Virus record (IMG/VR): IMGVR_UViG_3300030085_002899
Coordinates: 23,969 to 66,539 of that record
Direction: 5' to 3' (one strand)
Length of the DNA: 42,571 nucleotides
From: a virus
Position numbers and translations under genes: made by a program. How positions within the stretch are numbered: the stretch's first letter is position 1; every line of letters begins with the position of its first letter. The notes below the pieces were generated by a model. That model ran no database searches, was not told where the DNA came from, and was given only the letters and a program-made list of their open reading frames with translations. Positions 1-8,072 of the stretch are shown here, piece by piece.

Positions 1-1914
1 CAAGCCGATACATCTTTTTTTAAATTTCAAAATGTATCTGGAACAAACTTGTTTACTATATCAGAAACAGGAGAAGCTGTTATTACAGGAAGTTTATCTG
101 TAAATGGAAATATAACAGTTACAGGTACTGTAGATGGAATAGATATTAACACAGCGCTTTCTGTTGTACAATCTAATTTAACTAAAATATCGTATTTAAC
201 TGTTACACAGCCAGTTGACTTAGATGCAATGGAAACTAAGTTAAATGGTATATCTGATAATGAAGTTATTGACTGGACTACAGACCAGGGAAGTACTAAT
301 ATACATGCTGGTAATTATACAGATACAAATACAACTTATAGTATATCTTGTGTAGATGGAGATAATAGTGATGAAGAAAAGATAAGACTTACAGATAGTG
401 GTGGCACAAATGACGATATAGTTTTAGAGGCAGGTACAGGACTTTCTATTGCTAGAAGTGGAGATAAAATTACTTTTACTAATACTGTAGCAGATACAGA
501 TACTGTTTTAACAGCAGAACAAGTCCAAGACATAGTAGGAGCTATGTTTACGTCTAACACTGAAACAAGGATAGCTGTAACGTATGATGATAGTGACGGC
601 ACTATAGACCTTGTTGTAGATGATATGACTGCTGATACTAATACTCAGCTTACAAACGAACAGGTTCAAGATATTGTAGGTGCTATGGTCGATGGTGGTA
701 CTGAAACTAACATTGCTGTTACATATGATGATACTAGTGGAAAGCTAAACTTTGTATCTACAGATACTAACACTACATATTCAGAAGCTACAAGCTCTGA
801 TGCTGGTCTTATGTCTACTGCGCACCATGATAAGCTTGATGGTATAGCAGCAGGAGCAGAAGTTAATGTACAAAGTGATTGGAACTCTTCTAGTGGAGAT
901 AGTCAAATACTTAATAAGCCTACTATACCTGTAGACCTAACATCAGATGGTGCAGGTACTATACACGCAAATAATGTACCTACATTAAATCAAGACACTA
1001 CAGGTACTTCTGCAGTAGCTACTACTGCTAGGGGATTACAAAGCACTGTTGATGGAGATATAGATATAACTTCTGATGGACATGTTACTATAAAGCTTGA
1101 TAAAGATAATGATGAAACTTTTCAAAGACTTAAGATAACAAATAATGTAGACGCAGAAGTAGCTTATATATCTGAGGTAGGTGATTTTTTTATTCGAGGT
1201 AAAATAACGAATACTGGTTCAGATGCTAATTTGAATATTGAATCTGATGGTAATATGGTATTTGTTCTCGATAGAGACAATGATGAAACAGGGCAATATT
1301 TTTCTTTTAATAACTTCGTTACAGAAATAGCTAGGTTAGATGAGTCTGGTGATTTACAAATAGATGGCGGACTTATTACAGGTTCAAGCGCTAGTGTGCA
1401 AACTGGTACAATAGAGTTGGGGCATGCAAGTGATACAACTATAGCAAGGTCAGCTGCAGGTACAGTTACCATAGAAGGTAATACTATAGCTACTACAAAT
1501 AAAGTAATAGATGCTAAAACTGTTGCATATTGGAGTAGTTCTACTAGTGGTTTTTATATAACATTAAGTGGTGCAAGTACATCTGAAAATACAAGTTTAT
1601 CTACTGCGTCATATACATTAATGTACGTTGCGCCTTATGATGGTAAGATTAAAAGAATAAGTTCTTTTCATCAAAACGCAGCATCAGGTACAAGTACATT
1701 CGAGGTATATATAGATGGTGATGACTCTGATTTAACTAATGACCAAAGGGGTAGTGATATGACTACATCTTCTTTTACTACAAAGTTTACAGAAGATTGT
1801 CCTGCTGATTGGACTTTTAGTAAAGGTGAGGCTATAGCAATAAAGCGTACAGATAGTGTAGCACGATATGGTGTTACAATGACGATTGTTTTTGAATATG
1901 ATACAACAACATAA
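1..1914 (+). CDS. Tail fibre / receptor-binding protein, 5' partial
   Basis: The frame is open from base 1, so the true start lies before the window; the first in-window start-like codon (TTG at 49) is internal. At least 637 residues are seen. The protein is Thr/Asp/Ser-rich and repetitive. Two copies of a block with the core EQVQDIVGAM followed by ETxIAVTYDD are seen, then AHHDKLDGIAAGAEVNVQ, a motif common in phage tail fibres. Two copies of a unit with SDG, LDxDNDET and GDxxIxG follow, and the C-terminal ~110 residues look like a beta-rich tip. It would form the trimeric fibre that contacts the host surface (inference from family style). The stop overlaps the ATG of the collagen-like gene by one base (TAATG). 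Tail-fibre identity is likely; the receptor is unknown. Confidence 0.8.
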   Translation, partial: QADTSFFKFQNVSGTNLFTISETGEAVITGSLSVNGNITVTGTVDGIDINTALSVVQSNLTKISYLTVTQPVDLDAMETKLNGISDNEVIDWTTDQGSTNIHAGNYTDTNTTYSISCVDGDNSDEEKIRLTDSGGTNDDIVLEAGTGLSIARSGDKITFTNTVADTDTVLTAEQVQDIVGAMFTSNTETRIAVTYDDSDGTIDLVVDDMTADTNTQLTNEQVQDIVGAMVDGGTETNIAVTYDDTSGKLNFVSTDTNTTYSEATSSDAGLMSTAHHDKLDGIAAGAEVNVQSDWNSSSGDSQILNKPTIPVDLTSDGAGTIHANNVPTLNQDTTGTSAVATTARGLQSTVDGDIDITSDGHVTIKLDKDNDETFQRLKITNNVDAEVAYISEVGDFFIRGKITNTGSDANLNIESDGNMVFVLDRDNDETGQYFSFNNFVTEIARLDESGDLQIDGGLITGSSASVQTGTIELGHASDTTIARSAAGTVTIEGNTIATTNKVIDAKTVAYWSSSTSGFYITLSGASTSENTSLSTASYTLMYVAPYDGKIKRISSFHQNAASGTSTFEVYIDGDDSDLTNDQRGSDMTTSSFTTKFTEDCPADWTFSKGEAIAIKRTDSVARYGVTMTIVFEYDTTT

Positions 1915-2393
1915 TGGCATTAGCAGATAAAAAATACGAAAGAATATTCTCTACTACAGGTAGCGATTCTGATAAAATAGATAATAGTAAGTTTGCTAGA
2001 ATTAAATCTAAGTTTGACAACAATGAATACTTAGAAGATGATGATTCTTTTGAAACTTTAGCTCCTTTACTATACCAAATACAAAAAATGCAAGATGAGC
2101 TTGATGAAATTAGAAGACATGTTGTAAATGATATTGTAGGTACACAAGGACCTCAAGGAGCAACAGGCCCACAAGGGCCACAAGGACCAGCAGGTGCTAA
2201 AGGAGATACAGGAGACACAGGGGCGAGAGGTGCTACTGGTGCAGCAGGGGCTAACGGACGAGATGGCTCTAATGGTAGAGATGGTACAACACCAACAATG
2301 ACAGACTTAAGCGGAAGTAGCCTTCCTACTAGCAGCAGAGGTTTGTCTTCAGGTAAATTGTATAATGACAGAGGAATAGTTAAAATAGCATAA
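1914..2393 (+). CDS. Collagen-like phage structural protein
   Basis: 159 aa. Residues 1-76 are charged and helical with a short coiled-coil-like stretch (QKMQDELDEIRRH). Residues ~77-126 are about 16 uninterrupted Gly-X-Y triplets (GPQGATGPQGPQGPAG and onward), which should form a collagen triple helix. The C-terminal ~33 residues form a small Ser/Gly-rich cap. Collagen repeats are known as trimeric shafts in phage tail fibres. Position directly after the fibre gene, with a one-base overlap, supports a fibre-associated role. The start is the ATG at 1914. Confident for the collagen repeat, moderate for virion location. Confidence 0.85.
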   Translation: MALADKKYERIFSTTGSDSDKIDNSKFARIKSKFDNNEYLEDDDSFETLAPLLYQIQKMQDELDEIRRHVVNDIVGTQGPQGATGPQGPQGPAGAKGDTGDTGARGATGAAGANGRDGSNGRDGTTPTMTDLSGSSLPTSSRGLSSGKLYNDRGIVKIA

Positions 2394-2394
2394 C

Positions 2395-2826
2395 ATGGCA
2401 GCAATAAATACTGATATATCTCAGAAAATCGACATTACTATTAAGGCTGAAGATTCTTTATCTTTAGTTCTTAATATAACAGATTCAACTGGCGCAGCAT
2501 TTAACTTATCAGAATATTATGTGTTCTTTGATATATACGGAACAACATCTGATGACACATTAATAGCAGCGTCTAATTTAACTGCTAGAAATACAGAGTT
2601 AAGCGGTGATGACTTAACGCAATCTGATTATTTTAATATAGTTTCAGGGTATACATTAGATAAACCTGCCGCTGTAGTAGTAACTGATGCAACAGGAAAA
2701 ATAGAGTTAACTCTTACATCTGATGAAACTTCTTTAACACCTGGCTCGTATAAATATAAAGTAAAATTAAAAAAAGGTACAACTATTAAAACATGGATGC
2801 ATGGAAAATTCAAAGTCAATGAATGA
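2395..2826 (+). CDS. Putative tail/baseplate beta-domain protein
   Basis: 143 aa, one base after the collagen-like gene stop. No signal peptide or membrane segment. The sequence alternates hydrophobic and polar residues (SLSLVLNITDSTG, KIELTLTSDETSL, YKYKVKLKKG), as in an Ig-like or beta-sandwich fold. This is typical of small tail-tip accessory proteins found beside fibre genes. The end (HGKFKVNE) resembles the last strand of baseplate-upper-protein-like domains. I do not recognise a specific family. Function is inferred from fold style and position only. Confidence 0.6.
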   Translation: MAAINTDISQKIDITIKAEDSLSLVLNITDSTGAAFNLSEYYVFFDIYGTTSDDTLIAASNLTARNTELSGDDLTQSDYFNIVSGYTLDKPAAVVVTDATGKIELTLTSDETSLTPGSYKYKVKLKKGTTIKTWMHGKFKVNE

Positions 2827-2950
2827 TAAAAAGAAAAACGAAGAAATTGCAGAATCGCAATGGGAGTCATGGATTGTTGATTTAGAAGAGCAAGAACAAC
2901 CAGAGGCGTGTAGTATTGATGATGATAACTGTGAAAACTGTGGTTCATAA
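2801..2950 (+). CDS. Small acidic Cys-ended protein (49 aa)
   Basis: Starts inside the end of the preceding gene in another frame (ATG at 2801; an alternative ATG at 2819 gives 43 aa). The stop TAA overlaps the ATG of the T9SS-cargo gene by one base. The product is charged and ends in a Cys/Asp cluster, CSIDDDNCENCGS. The tight TAATG junction and the lack of any other reading of 2827-2949 support a real gene. The C-terminal CxxxxxxCxxC could bind metal or form disulfides. Function unknown. Confidence 0.6.
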   Translation: MENSKSMNDKKKNEEIAESQWESWIVDLEEQEQPEACSIDDDNCENCGS

Positions 2951-5115
2951 TGAAAAATTTAATTTATATAATTCTATTTATTAGTTCTTACGCTTACTCT
3001 CAAGACACTATATTTGATTGTAATGGAATACTTGCACCTGAAGCCTGGCTAGGTGATGGATATTGTGATGACGGTTCTTACGTTTGGAATGATAATCCTA
3101 TACACTTTGATTGTGAAGAGTTTGCTTACGATGGGGGTGATTGCGAAGTACCTTTACCTGAAGGTATATACGGCTGTACTGACCCTGAAGCACCTAACTT
3201 TAACCCTTGGGCTGACTACGATGACGATAGTTGTGTAGGGGTAAGCTGCTCTGATGGTGAGTCTAAAATGATTCTACAGTTAACTTTAGACCAATTTCCT
3301 GGTGAAACTGGATGGATACTTACAGATATAACAACAGGACAGCCAGTTGCTAATGTAGTAGCAGGAGAATATTCTTATGAACAATCTTACCAAACTATTA
3401 TATACGATTTATGTGTACCTGAAACAGGTGTAGAACTTATATTAAGTGATATATATGGTGATGGTTTAGGAGGTTCTATGTATGGTGGAGGCTCAGATGG
3501 AAACTTTATTATACTAGGTGATGCACAACCTTGTGGTAGCCTAGATACTTTGTGGGCTTTACCAGAGGCTAACTTTGGTGGCGCTGCTTACTCAGGCCCT
3601 ATATGGCTACAACAATGCGATATACCTATAATAGAAGGCTGTACAAATAACACATATGTAGAGTTTAATTTTGAAGCTAACTTTGACGATGGTTCTTGTG
3701 AAACATTACATACACTAGGATGCGTAAACCCTAGTTCTTTTAACTATAATCCACAAGCTACATTAAATGAAATTATACCTATCTGCAATTACACTCTTAT
3801 TATAGAAGATGACGGTGGTGACGGATGGGGAGATTCTTATATAGGAATTGTTCAAGAAGACAGCATTCTTGGTACGTATACTATTGGTCCTGGATTATAC
3901 TCTCAAGAATTTGATATAGTATTAGAAACTGATAAAGCCGTTAAAGTATACTATTTTGAAGTAGCTAGTCCACAAACTCCCCTTGCAGAAGTTGCTTTTC
4001 AGACTATGCATAACTCATTTACACTTATAAATTCTAACGATATTATTACACTTCAAGGAGGTGCTTACCCATTTGCTGAAAATGGTGCTGGTGCTTTACA
4101 GCCTTATGCTCCTCCATTTTGGAATGTATATAGCGCTATGCCTTTTTGTGGTGATTACTGTATACCTACAATATACGGATGTATGGATGAACAGTCTCTT
4201 AATTTTAATGAATTAGCTAATACGGACGATGGTAGCTGCATAGATATTATACAAGGATGTACATCACCTTTTGCTTTTAACTACGACTCTATCGCCAATG
4301 TAGATGATGGAAGTTGTGTTGCTATAGTTTATGGTTGTATGAGTGAAAGCGCATGGAATTATAACCCATTTGCTAACACAGCAGATGAATCTTGTATATA
4401 CTTTGGTTGTATGGATACATTAGCTGATAACTACGACCCTATTGCCAACGTAGAGCTTGAAGGAGCTTGTTTTACGACAGTTCTTGGTTGTACCGACCCT
4501 GAAGCTTTTAATTATAATGAAGAAGCTAATACAGAAGATTTTAGTTGTATACCAGTTATATTTGGATGCATGGATTCTACAGCATTCAATTACGACCCTA
4601 TGGCTAATACAGAAGGTGAGTGTCTAGAAATTATAGAAGGATGTATGGATGTAACAGCGTATAATTACGATGTTTTTGCTAATACAAATGCTGAATGTTT
4701 ATATGACGCAGGATGTATTGGAGAACCAGGAGAACCTTATTGGTTAAATGATACATGTTACGCTTGGGTGATAATGGTAGACCCTTATTGTTGTAATACT
4801 GATTGGGATGAGAAATGTCAAGCATTGTATTGGAGTTGTAGTTGGGATAGTCCATTAGATACTAGAGATTTACTTAGAGGAAATGATGTTGTTATATACC
4901 CAAACCCTATGGATGATTTATTAAATGTACTAACAAATGGTCCTGTAGGTATAAAAGTATATGATGTAACAGGAAAACTTGTAATTAAAGTAAAAGAATC
5001 ACAAACTAAAGAAGGATTAAATCAGCTTGATGTAGGTTTATTACCATCAGGTATATACAACTTTAGCATTACATACGAAGGAGTAACTAGCAACCAAAAA
5101 CTATTTAAAAGATGA
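2950..5115 (+). CDS. Secreted T9SS cargo-like protein with Cys-rich repeats
   Basis: 721 aa. Residues 1-18 are a Sec signal peptide (hydrophobic core, cleavage near YAYSQ|D). Residues 24-65 resemble a Notch/LNR module (GDGYCDDGS ... YDGGDC). Ten ~21-residue repeats of the form GCxDxxAxNYNxxANxxDGSC lie at about 75, 230, 257, 410, 436, 462, 486, 513, 539 and 564; these are typical of secreted flavobacterial proteins. A CC...WDEKC segment follows at 614-630. Residues ~646-721 match a type A T9SS C-terminal sorting domain: VVIYPNP, then YDVTGKLV, LPSGIYNF, and a basic end (KLFKR). The expected route is Sec export, then T9SS transfer across the outer membrane of the infected host. Alternatively the gene was captured and now serves as a virion fibre. 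Its stop overlaps the next ATG (ATGA), so it is translationally coupled to the barrel-like gene. Confidence 0.85.
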   Translation: MKNLIYIILFISSYAYSQDTIFDCNGILAPEAWLGDGYCDDGSYVWNDNPIHFDCEEFAYDGGDCEVPLPEGIYGCTDPEAPNFNPWADYDDDSCVGVSCSDGESKMILQLTLDQFPGETGWILTDITTGQPVANVVAGEYSYEQSYQTIIYDLCVPETGVELILSDIYGDGLGGSMYGGGSDGNFIILGDAQPCGSLDTLWALPEANFGGAAYSGPIWLQQCDIPIIEGCTNNTYVEFNFEANFDDGSCETLHTLGCVNPSSFNYNPQATLNEIIPICNYTLIIEDDGGDGWGDSYIGIVQEDSILGTYTIGPGLYSQEFDIVLETDKAVKVYYFEVASPQTPLAEVAFQTMHNSFTLINSNDIITLQGGAYPFAENGAGALQPYAPPFWNVYSAMPFCGDYCIPTIYGCMDEQSLNFNELANTDDGSCIDIIQGCTSPFAFNYDSIANVDDGSCVAIVYGCMSESAWNYNPFANTADESCIYFGCMDTLADNYDPIANVELEGACFTTVLGCTDPEAFNYNEEANTEDFSCIPVIFGCMDSTAFNYDPMANTEGECLEIIEGCMDVTAYNYDVFANTNAECLYDAGCIGEPGEPYWLNDTCYAWVIMVDPYCCNTDWDEKCQALYWSCSWDSPLDTRDLLRGNDVVIYPNPMDDLLNVLTNGPVGIKVYDVTGKLVIKVKESQTKEGLNQLDVGLLPSGIYNFSITYEGVTSNQKLFKR

Positions 5116-6206
5116 AAAAATTTCTAGAAAATATAACACCTAGTACTACATATATATCGTACTGGTTAATGCTAATTTTATTTTTTATTGTATTTTTCGG
5201 AGGAATTTCTACATGTAATGCACAAGGATTGCATAAGATATTTAAGTACTCTACGTTTTACGCTGCAGTAAATGGTGGTACGTCTTTATCTGACGACCAA
5301 ATATGGTCAGTTACTTCAGGCACATTAGAAGAAGATGTAATTGTTACACCATTTGATTACGCATTGTCTATAGGTATTAGAAAGATTAAGCGTTTTGGTT
5401 ATGAAAATAGAGCTAATACTTTTTATAATGGTACAGAAAATTCTTACAGTGATGCTGCTACAATAGGTAGAGTTGATGGTTTTGAATATTTATTCGAAGC
5501 TGACTTTGTACGTCGACTCGGTATAAACTATACTAACCAGCATCACTTTGTAAGATATGTAGCAGACAACTGGGTTGGTAAGGTAGAGTATTTAGAGGAT
5601 GGCTTTGCTGATATTAAATATTTTGAAGCATCACAAAGATATAGACTAAAAGTAAGGGAAGGCAAGCTGTCATTTAACGGGGGTTTTGTGCAGAGACTTG
5701 CCGAGCCTTACGGATTTGACCCTCTTGCAGACTGGGTTTTAGATAATGGTACTTTACATTACACATACCTAGCACTGCAAGAAGGATACAACATCAGCCT
5801 GGGGGGAGAGTATTTTTCACCTGACGGAGAGCTTGTAGCTAACAGTCAAGAAGTGTGGGAAGAGGTTGTAATACCTGAAGTTATAAATAATTATGTAGAA
5901 AAACAAAGAAACGCTTTAAAAGATATAGTAGAGTATTCTTTTGTAGCAGGTTTAGACTATTATCATTTTACAAAAAACTTTTGGTTTCACACTTGGGGTA
6001 ATATAATGCCATACCATTTAGATACAGGTAATAATTACTCTTATTATAACTTTAAAGGTAAACAATGGATTGACTATTCTTGTGGTTTAATATTTGGATA
6101 TAGGTTTAATAAAAGTTTAGGTATATTTGTAGAAGGTCGATATAATAAATACTGGAATAGACAATGGCATAACTTCAGTGTAGGTGTCAATTATGTAATA
6201 TTTTAA
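5112..6206 (+). CDS. Putative outer-membrane beta-barrel protein
   Basis: 364 aa. A hydrophobic segment at ~17-33 (YWLMLILFFIVFFGG) followed by ISTCNAQ|G looks like a signal peptide with the usual Bacteroidota AQ junction. The Cys just before it might instead allow lipidation. The rest is rich in alternating aromatic/polar strands (YSFVAGLDYYHF, SCGLIFGYRFN, LGIFVEGRYN) and ends in FSVGVNYVIF. A terminal strand ending in Phe is the usual beta-barrel assembly signal of outer-membrane proteins. It overlaps the T9SS-cargo gene by 4 bases. A role in the host envelope, such as receptor masking or helping surface display of the upstream protein, is inference. No specific family recognised. Confidence 0.6.
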   Translation: MKKFLENITPSTTYISYWLMLILFFIVFFGGISTCNAQGLHKIFKYSTFYAAVNGGTSLSDDQIWSVTSGTLEEDVIVTPFDYALSIGIRKIKRFGYENRANTFYNGTENSYSDAATIGRVDGFEYLFEADFVRRLGINYTNQHHFVRYVADNWVGKVEYLEDGFADIKYFEASQRYRLKVREGKLSFNGGFVQRLAEPYGFDPLADWVLDNGTLHYTYLALQEGYNISLGGEYFSPDGELVANSQEVWEEVVIPEVINNYVEKQRNALKDIVEYSFVAGLDYYHFTKNFWFHTWGNIMPYHLDTGNNYSYYNFKGKQWIDYSCGLIFGYRFNKSLGIFVEGRYNKYWNRQWHNFSVGVNYVIF

Positions 6207-6208
6207 TT

Positions 6209-6493
6209 ATGGCAAAAGAATTAAGTGAAGAAACATCTTTTAATATAAGTTTAAAAACTTTAGCTGGTATAGCAGTTCTTATATTTACATTAGTGGGTAT
6301 GTGGTTTACACTACAAAATGATATAGCAGAGGCTAAAGAATTACCATTACCTCTTGACCCTGAGATTACTCGTATGGAGTATGACATGAAAGACCAACTT
6401 ATTAGGCAAACGATTATGTCTACTCAGGATGATGTAAAAGAAATTAAAGACCACATGTTAAGACTTGAAAGTAAAATTGACCAATTGAATTAA
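6209..6493 (+). CDS. Membrane-anchored coiled-coil protein (holin/spanin-like candidate)
   Basis: 94 aa. A single transmembrane helix at ~15-33 (LAGIAVLIFTLVGMWFT) is followed by a heptad-like helix to the C-terminus (DDVKEIKDHMLRLESKIDQL). The short charged N-terminus suggests an N-in, C-out topology with a periplasmic coiled coil, as in inner-membrane spanins or class III holins. It sits between exported proteins and the lysis genes. It starts three bases after the barrel gene and ends with a one-base TAATG overlap. The lysis role is inferred; a structural or envelope role is also possible. Confidence 0.6.
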   Translation: MAKELSEETSFNISLKTLAGIAVLIFTLVGMWFTLQNDIAEAKELPLPLDPEITRMEYDMKDQLIRQTIMSTQDDVKEIKDHMLRLESKIDQLN

Positions 6494-6795
6494 TGATTAA
6501 GCTGTTTTGGATTTTATTATTTATAACAGCAATAGCAAAAGCACAAGTAATACAAAATGACAAACTTCTACATATGGGTGGAAGTTACGTTATAAGTTCT
6601 ACAGTTGCATCTTTAGTATATAACAAAACTAAAAACAAAAAATGTTCTTTACTTTCTGGGTTAACAGTTTCAATGATTATTGGCGCAGGTAAAGAAATAT
6701 ACGATAGAAAACATGGTAGTCCTGATTGGAATGACATGTTAGCAAATACAGTAGGGAGTACTTTAGGTGTAGTAACTATAAAAATAGCAATATGA
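6493..6795 (+). CDS. YfiM/DUF2279-like exported small protein
   Basis: 100 aa. Signal peptide 1-18 (LFWILLFITAIAKAQ|V). The mature part has DKLLHMGGSYVISS, then a hydrophobic segment (LLSGLTVSMIIGAG) running into KEIYDRKHGSPDWNDML, then NTVGSTLGV. This pattern (DK..H...Y..S, GKEiYD, DxxANxxG) matches the YfiM/DUF2279 or VanZ-like group of small envelope proteins common in Bacteroidota and their phages. It is coupled to the next gene by an ATGA overlap. Biochemical role unknown; membrane or periplasmic location is likely. Confidence 0.65.
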   Translation: MIKLFWILLFITAIAKAQVIQNDKLLHMGGSYVISSTVASLVYNKTKNKKCSLLSGLTVSMIIGAGKEIYDRKHGSPDWNDMLANTVGSTLGVVTIKIAI

Positions 6796-7127
6796 AAAAT
6801 TTAATATTTTTATTATTAATACCTTGCATAAGTTTTGCCCAGGACTTTTCTGATGGTTTAGTTGTTGTTCATTTTAATGCTAGTTTTAATAGTGCAAACG
6901 AAGTTTCTTGGATAACAAACTTAACAGACTGTGAAGTAGAAAAAGTAGATATTGCAGCAGACCCTAGATGGTCTTCTGAATATAAAATAGTTGTAGTTCC
7001 TACTATAGTAGTCTTTAATAATAACGAAGAAGTAAAAAGGTTTCAGGCAAATATTATGATGACTATGGAAGCTACAAAAAAAGAAGTGCAAACTTCTATA
7101 GACGAAATAATTATGGAAGCATTTTAA
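6792..7127 (+). CDS. Exported thioredoxin-fold protein lacking CxxC
   Basis: 111 aa. Signal peptide ~1-16 (LIFLLLIPCISFAQ|D). The mature sequence follows a thioredoxin pattern: LVVVHFNASFNSANEV aligns with the beta strand and active-site loop, then VEKVDIAADPRWSSEYKI, then VVVPTIVVFNNNEEVKRF with the conserved cis-Pro (VPT). The usual CxxC is absent: the loop reads ASFNSANE, and the only mature Cys lies in a later helix (TDCEVEK). It therefore should not be a dithiol oxidoreductase and may act as a binding module. It is the fourth gene with a signal peptide in this block. Confidence 0.7.
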   Translation: MKNLIFLLLIPCISFAQDFSDGLVVVHFNASFNSANEVSWITNLTDCEVEKVDIAADPRWSSEYKIVVVPTIVVFNNNEEVKRFQANIMMTMEATKKEVQTSIDEIIMEAF

Positions 7128-7135
7128 ATTAAATT

Positions 7136-7585
7136 ATGAAACTAAGTAAGAACTTTGTATTATCAGAAATTACTCAAAGTAATACAGCAACAAGATTAGG
7201 TATAAGTAATGAACCAACTAAAGAACACTTGGAAAATATGCAAAGGCTTATTTCTAATCTTATACAGCCTATGCGTGACCGTATTGGTCCTATCCGTATC
7301 AGTAGTGGTTATCGCTCTAAAGAACTTAATCGTGCTATCGGTGGAAGTAATAAGTCACAACATTGCAAAGGCGAAGCTCTTGATTTGCAGTATTGGGAAA
7401 ACGGCAAAATGAATAACAAAGTAATCTACGATTGGATATTAAATTCAGGTTTAGAGTTTGACCAAATGATTAATGAGTTTGACTTTGCTTGGATACATAT
7501 ATCTTTAAAAGCTAAAGGCAACAGAAAGCAAGTATTAGAAGCTTACAAAGATGAGGATGGCGACACTAAATATAGATACGCATAA
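7136..7585 (+). CDS. Peptidase M15A-type endolysin
   Basis: 149 aa. The Peptidase_M15_3 pattern is clear: an N-terminal FVLSEIT element, SGYRS at ~57-61, the zinc ligands His76 and Asp83 in SQHCKGEALDL, and the third ligand His121 in WIHIS. Family members are zinc D,D- or L,D-carboxypeptidases/endopeptidases that cut peptidoglycan cross-links, and phages use them as endolysins. Residues 46-62 (MRDRIGPIRISSGYRS) form the typical core. There is no signal peptide, so release would depend on the holin downstream at 8347. Function is well supported. Confidence 0.9.
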   Translation: MKLSKNFVLSEITQSNTATRLGISNEPTKEHLENMQRLISNLIQPMRDRIGPIRISSGYRSKELNRAIGGSNKSQHCKGEALDLQYWENGKMNNKVIYDWILNSGLEFDQMINEFDFAWIHISLKAKGNRKQVLEAYKDEDGDTKYRYA

Positions 7586-7602
7586 GTTTTATATATATTA
7601 TT

Positions 7603-7791
7603 ATGGCAAAAGACGCATGTTACAGAAAAGCAAAAGCAAAATATAGAGTATTTCCTAGTGCATATGCATCAGGGTATATAGCAAAATGTCGTAAACGTAA
7701 AGGAAATATTAAAAAACATGGCGGTGTAATGAAATCAAAATCAACTGCATGTTGTTGTAATATGGATAGATTTAGTAAACAATACGATTAA
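7603..7791 (+). CDS. Small basic Cys-containing phage protein (DUF5872-like)
   Basis: 62 aa, strongly basic. The core CYRKAKAKYRVFPSAYASGY followed by IAKCRKRKG matches a short module widespread in marine phages (DUF5872-like). It then has KKHGGVMKSKS, a CCC cluster and the ending FSKQYD. The GG...QYD ending recurs in the unlinked basic proteins at 23839 and 24041. Likely virion-associated or DNA-binding (inference). The stop overlaps the next ATG by one base. Confidence 0.7.
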   Translation: MAKDACYRKAKAKYRVFPSAYASGYIAKCRKRKGNIKKHGGVMKSKSTACCCNMDRFSKQYD

Positions 7792-8072
7792 TGGCTGTTC
7801 GTAAAACAAAAGCTGGTGCAAACCTAAAACGTTGGTTTAAAGAAAAGTGGAAGGACGAAAAAGGTAATCCTTGTGGCTCATCTAAAAATAAAAAAACAAA
7901 AAAATGCAGACCAACAAAAAAAATAAGCAGCAAAACTCCTGTAACGTGGAAAGGTGTGGGAAAAAGAAAAGCTGCTGTGGTTGCAGAAAAGAAAAAAGTA
8001 GGGATGGGCAAAAGGACAAGCGCAATCCGTAAAAAGAAAACCAATGCCAAGAAAAAAAGAAAATCCAATTAG
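7791..8072 (+). CDS. Highly basic phage protein, DUF5872-like N-part
   Basis: 93 aa, about one third Lys/Arg. The N-terminal LKRWFKEKW then NPCGSSKNKKTKKCRP matches the second half of marine-phage proteins in which this module sits next to the CYRKAKAKYR module. Here the two are separate adjacent genes. The C-terminal half is a low-complexity Lys-rich tail. Such proteins probably bind DNA or condense it in the capsid (inference). It overlaps the next gene by 29 bases. Confidence 0.65.
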   Translation: MAVRKTKAGANLKRWFKEKWKDEKGNPCGSSKNKKTKKCRPTKKISSKTPVTWKGVGKRKAAVVAEKKKVGMGKRTSAIRKKKTNAKKKRKSN

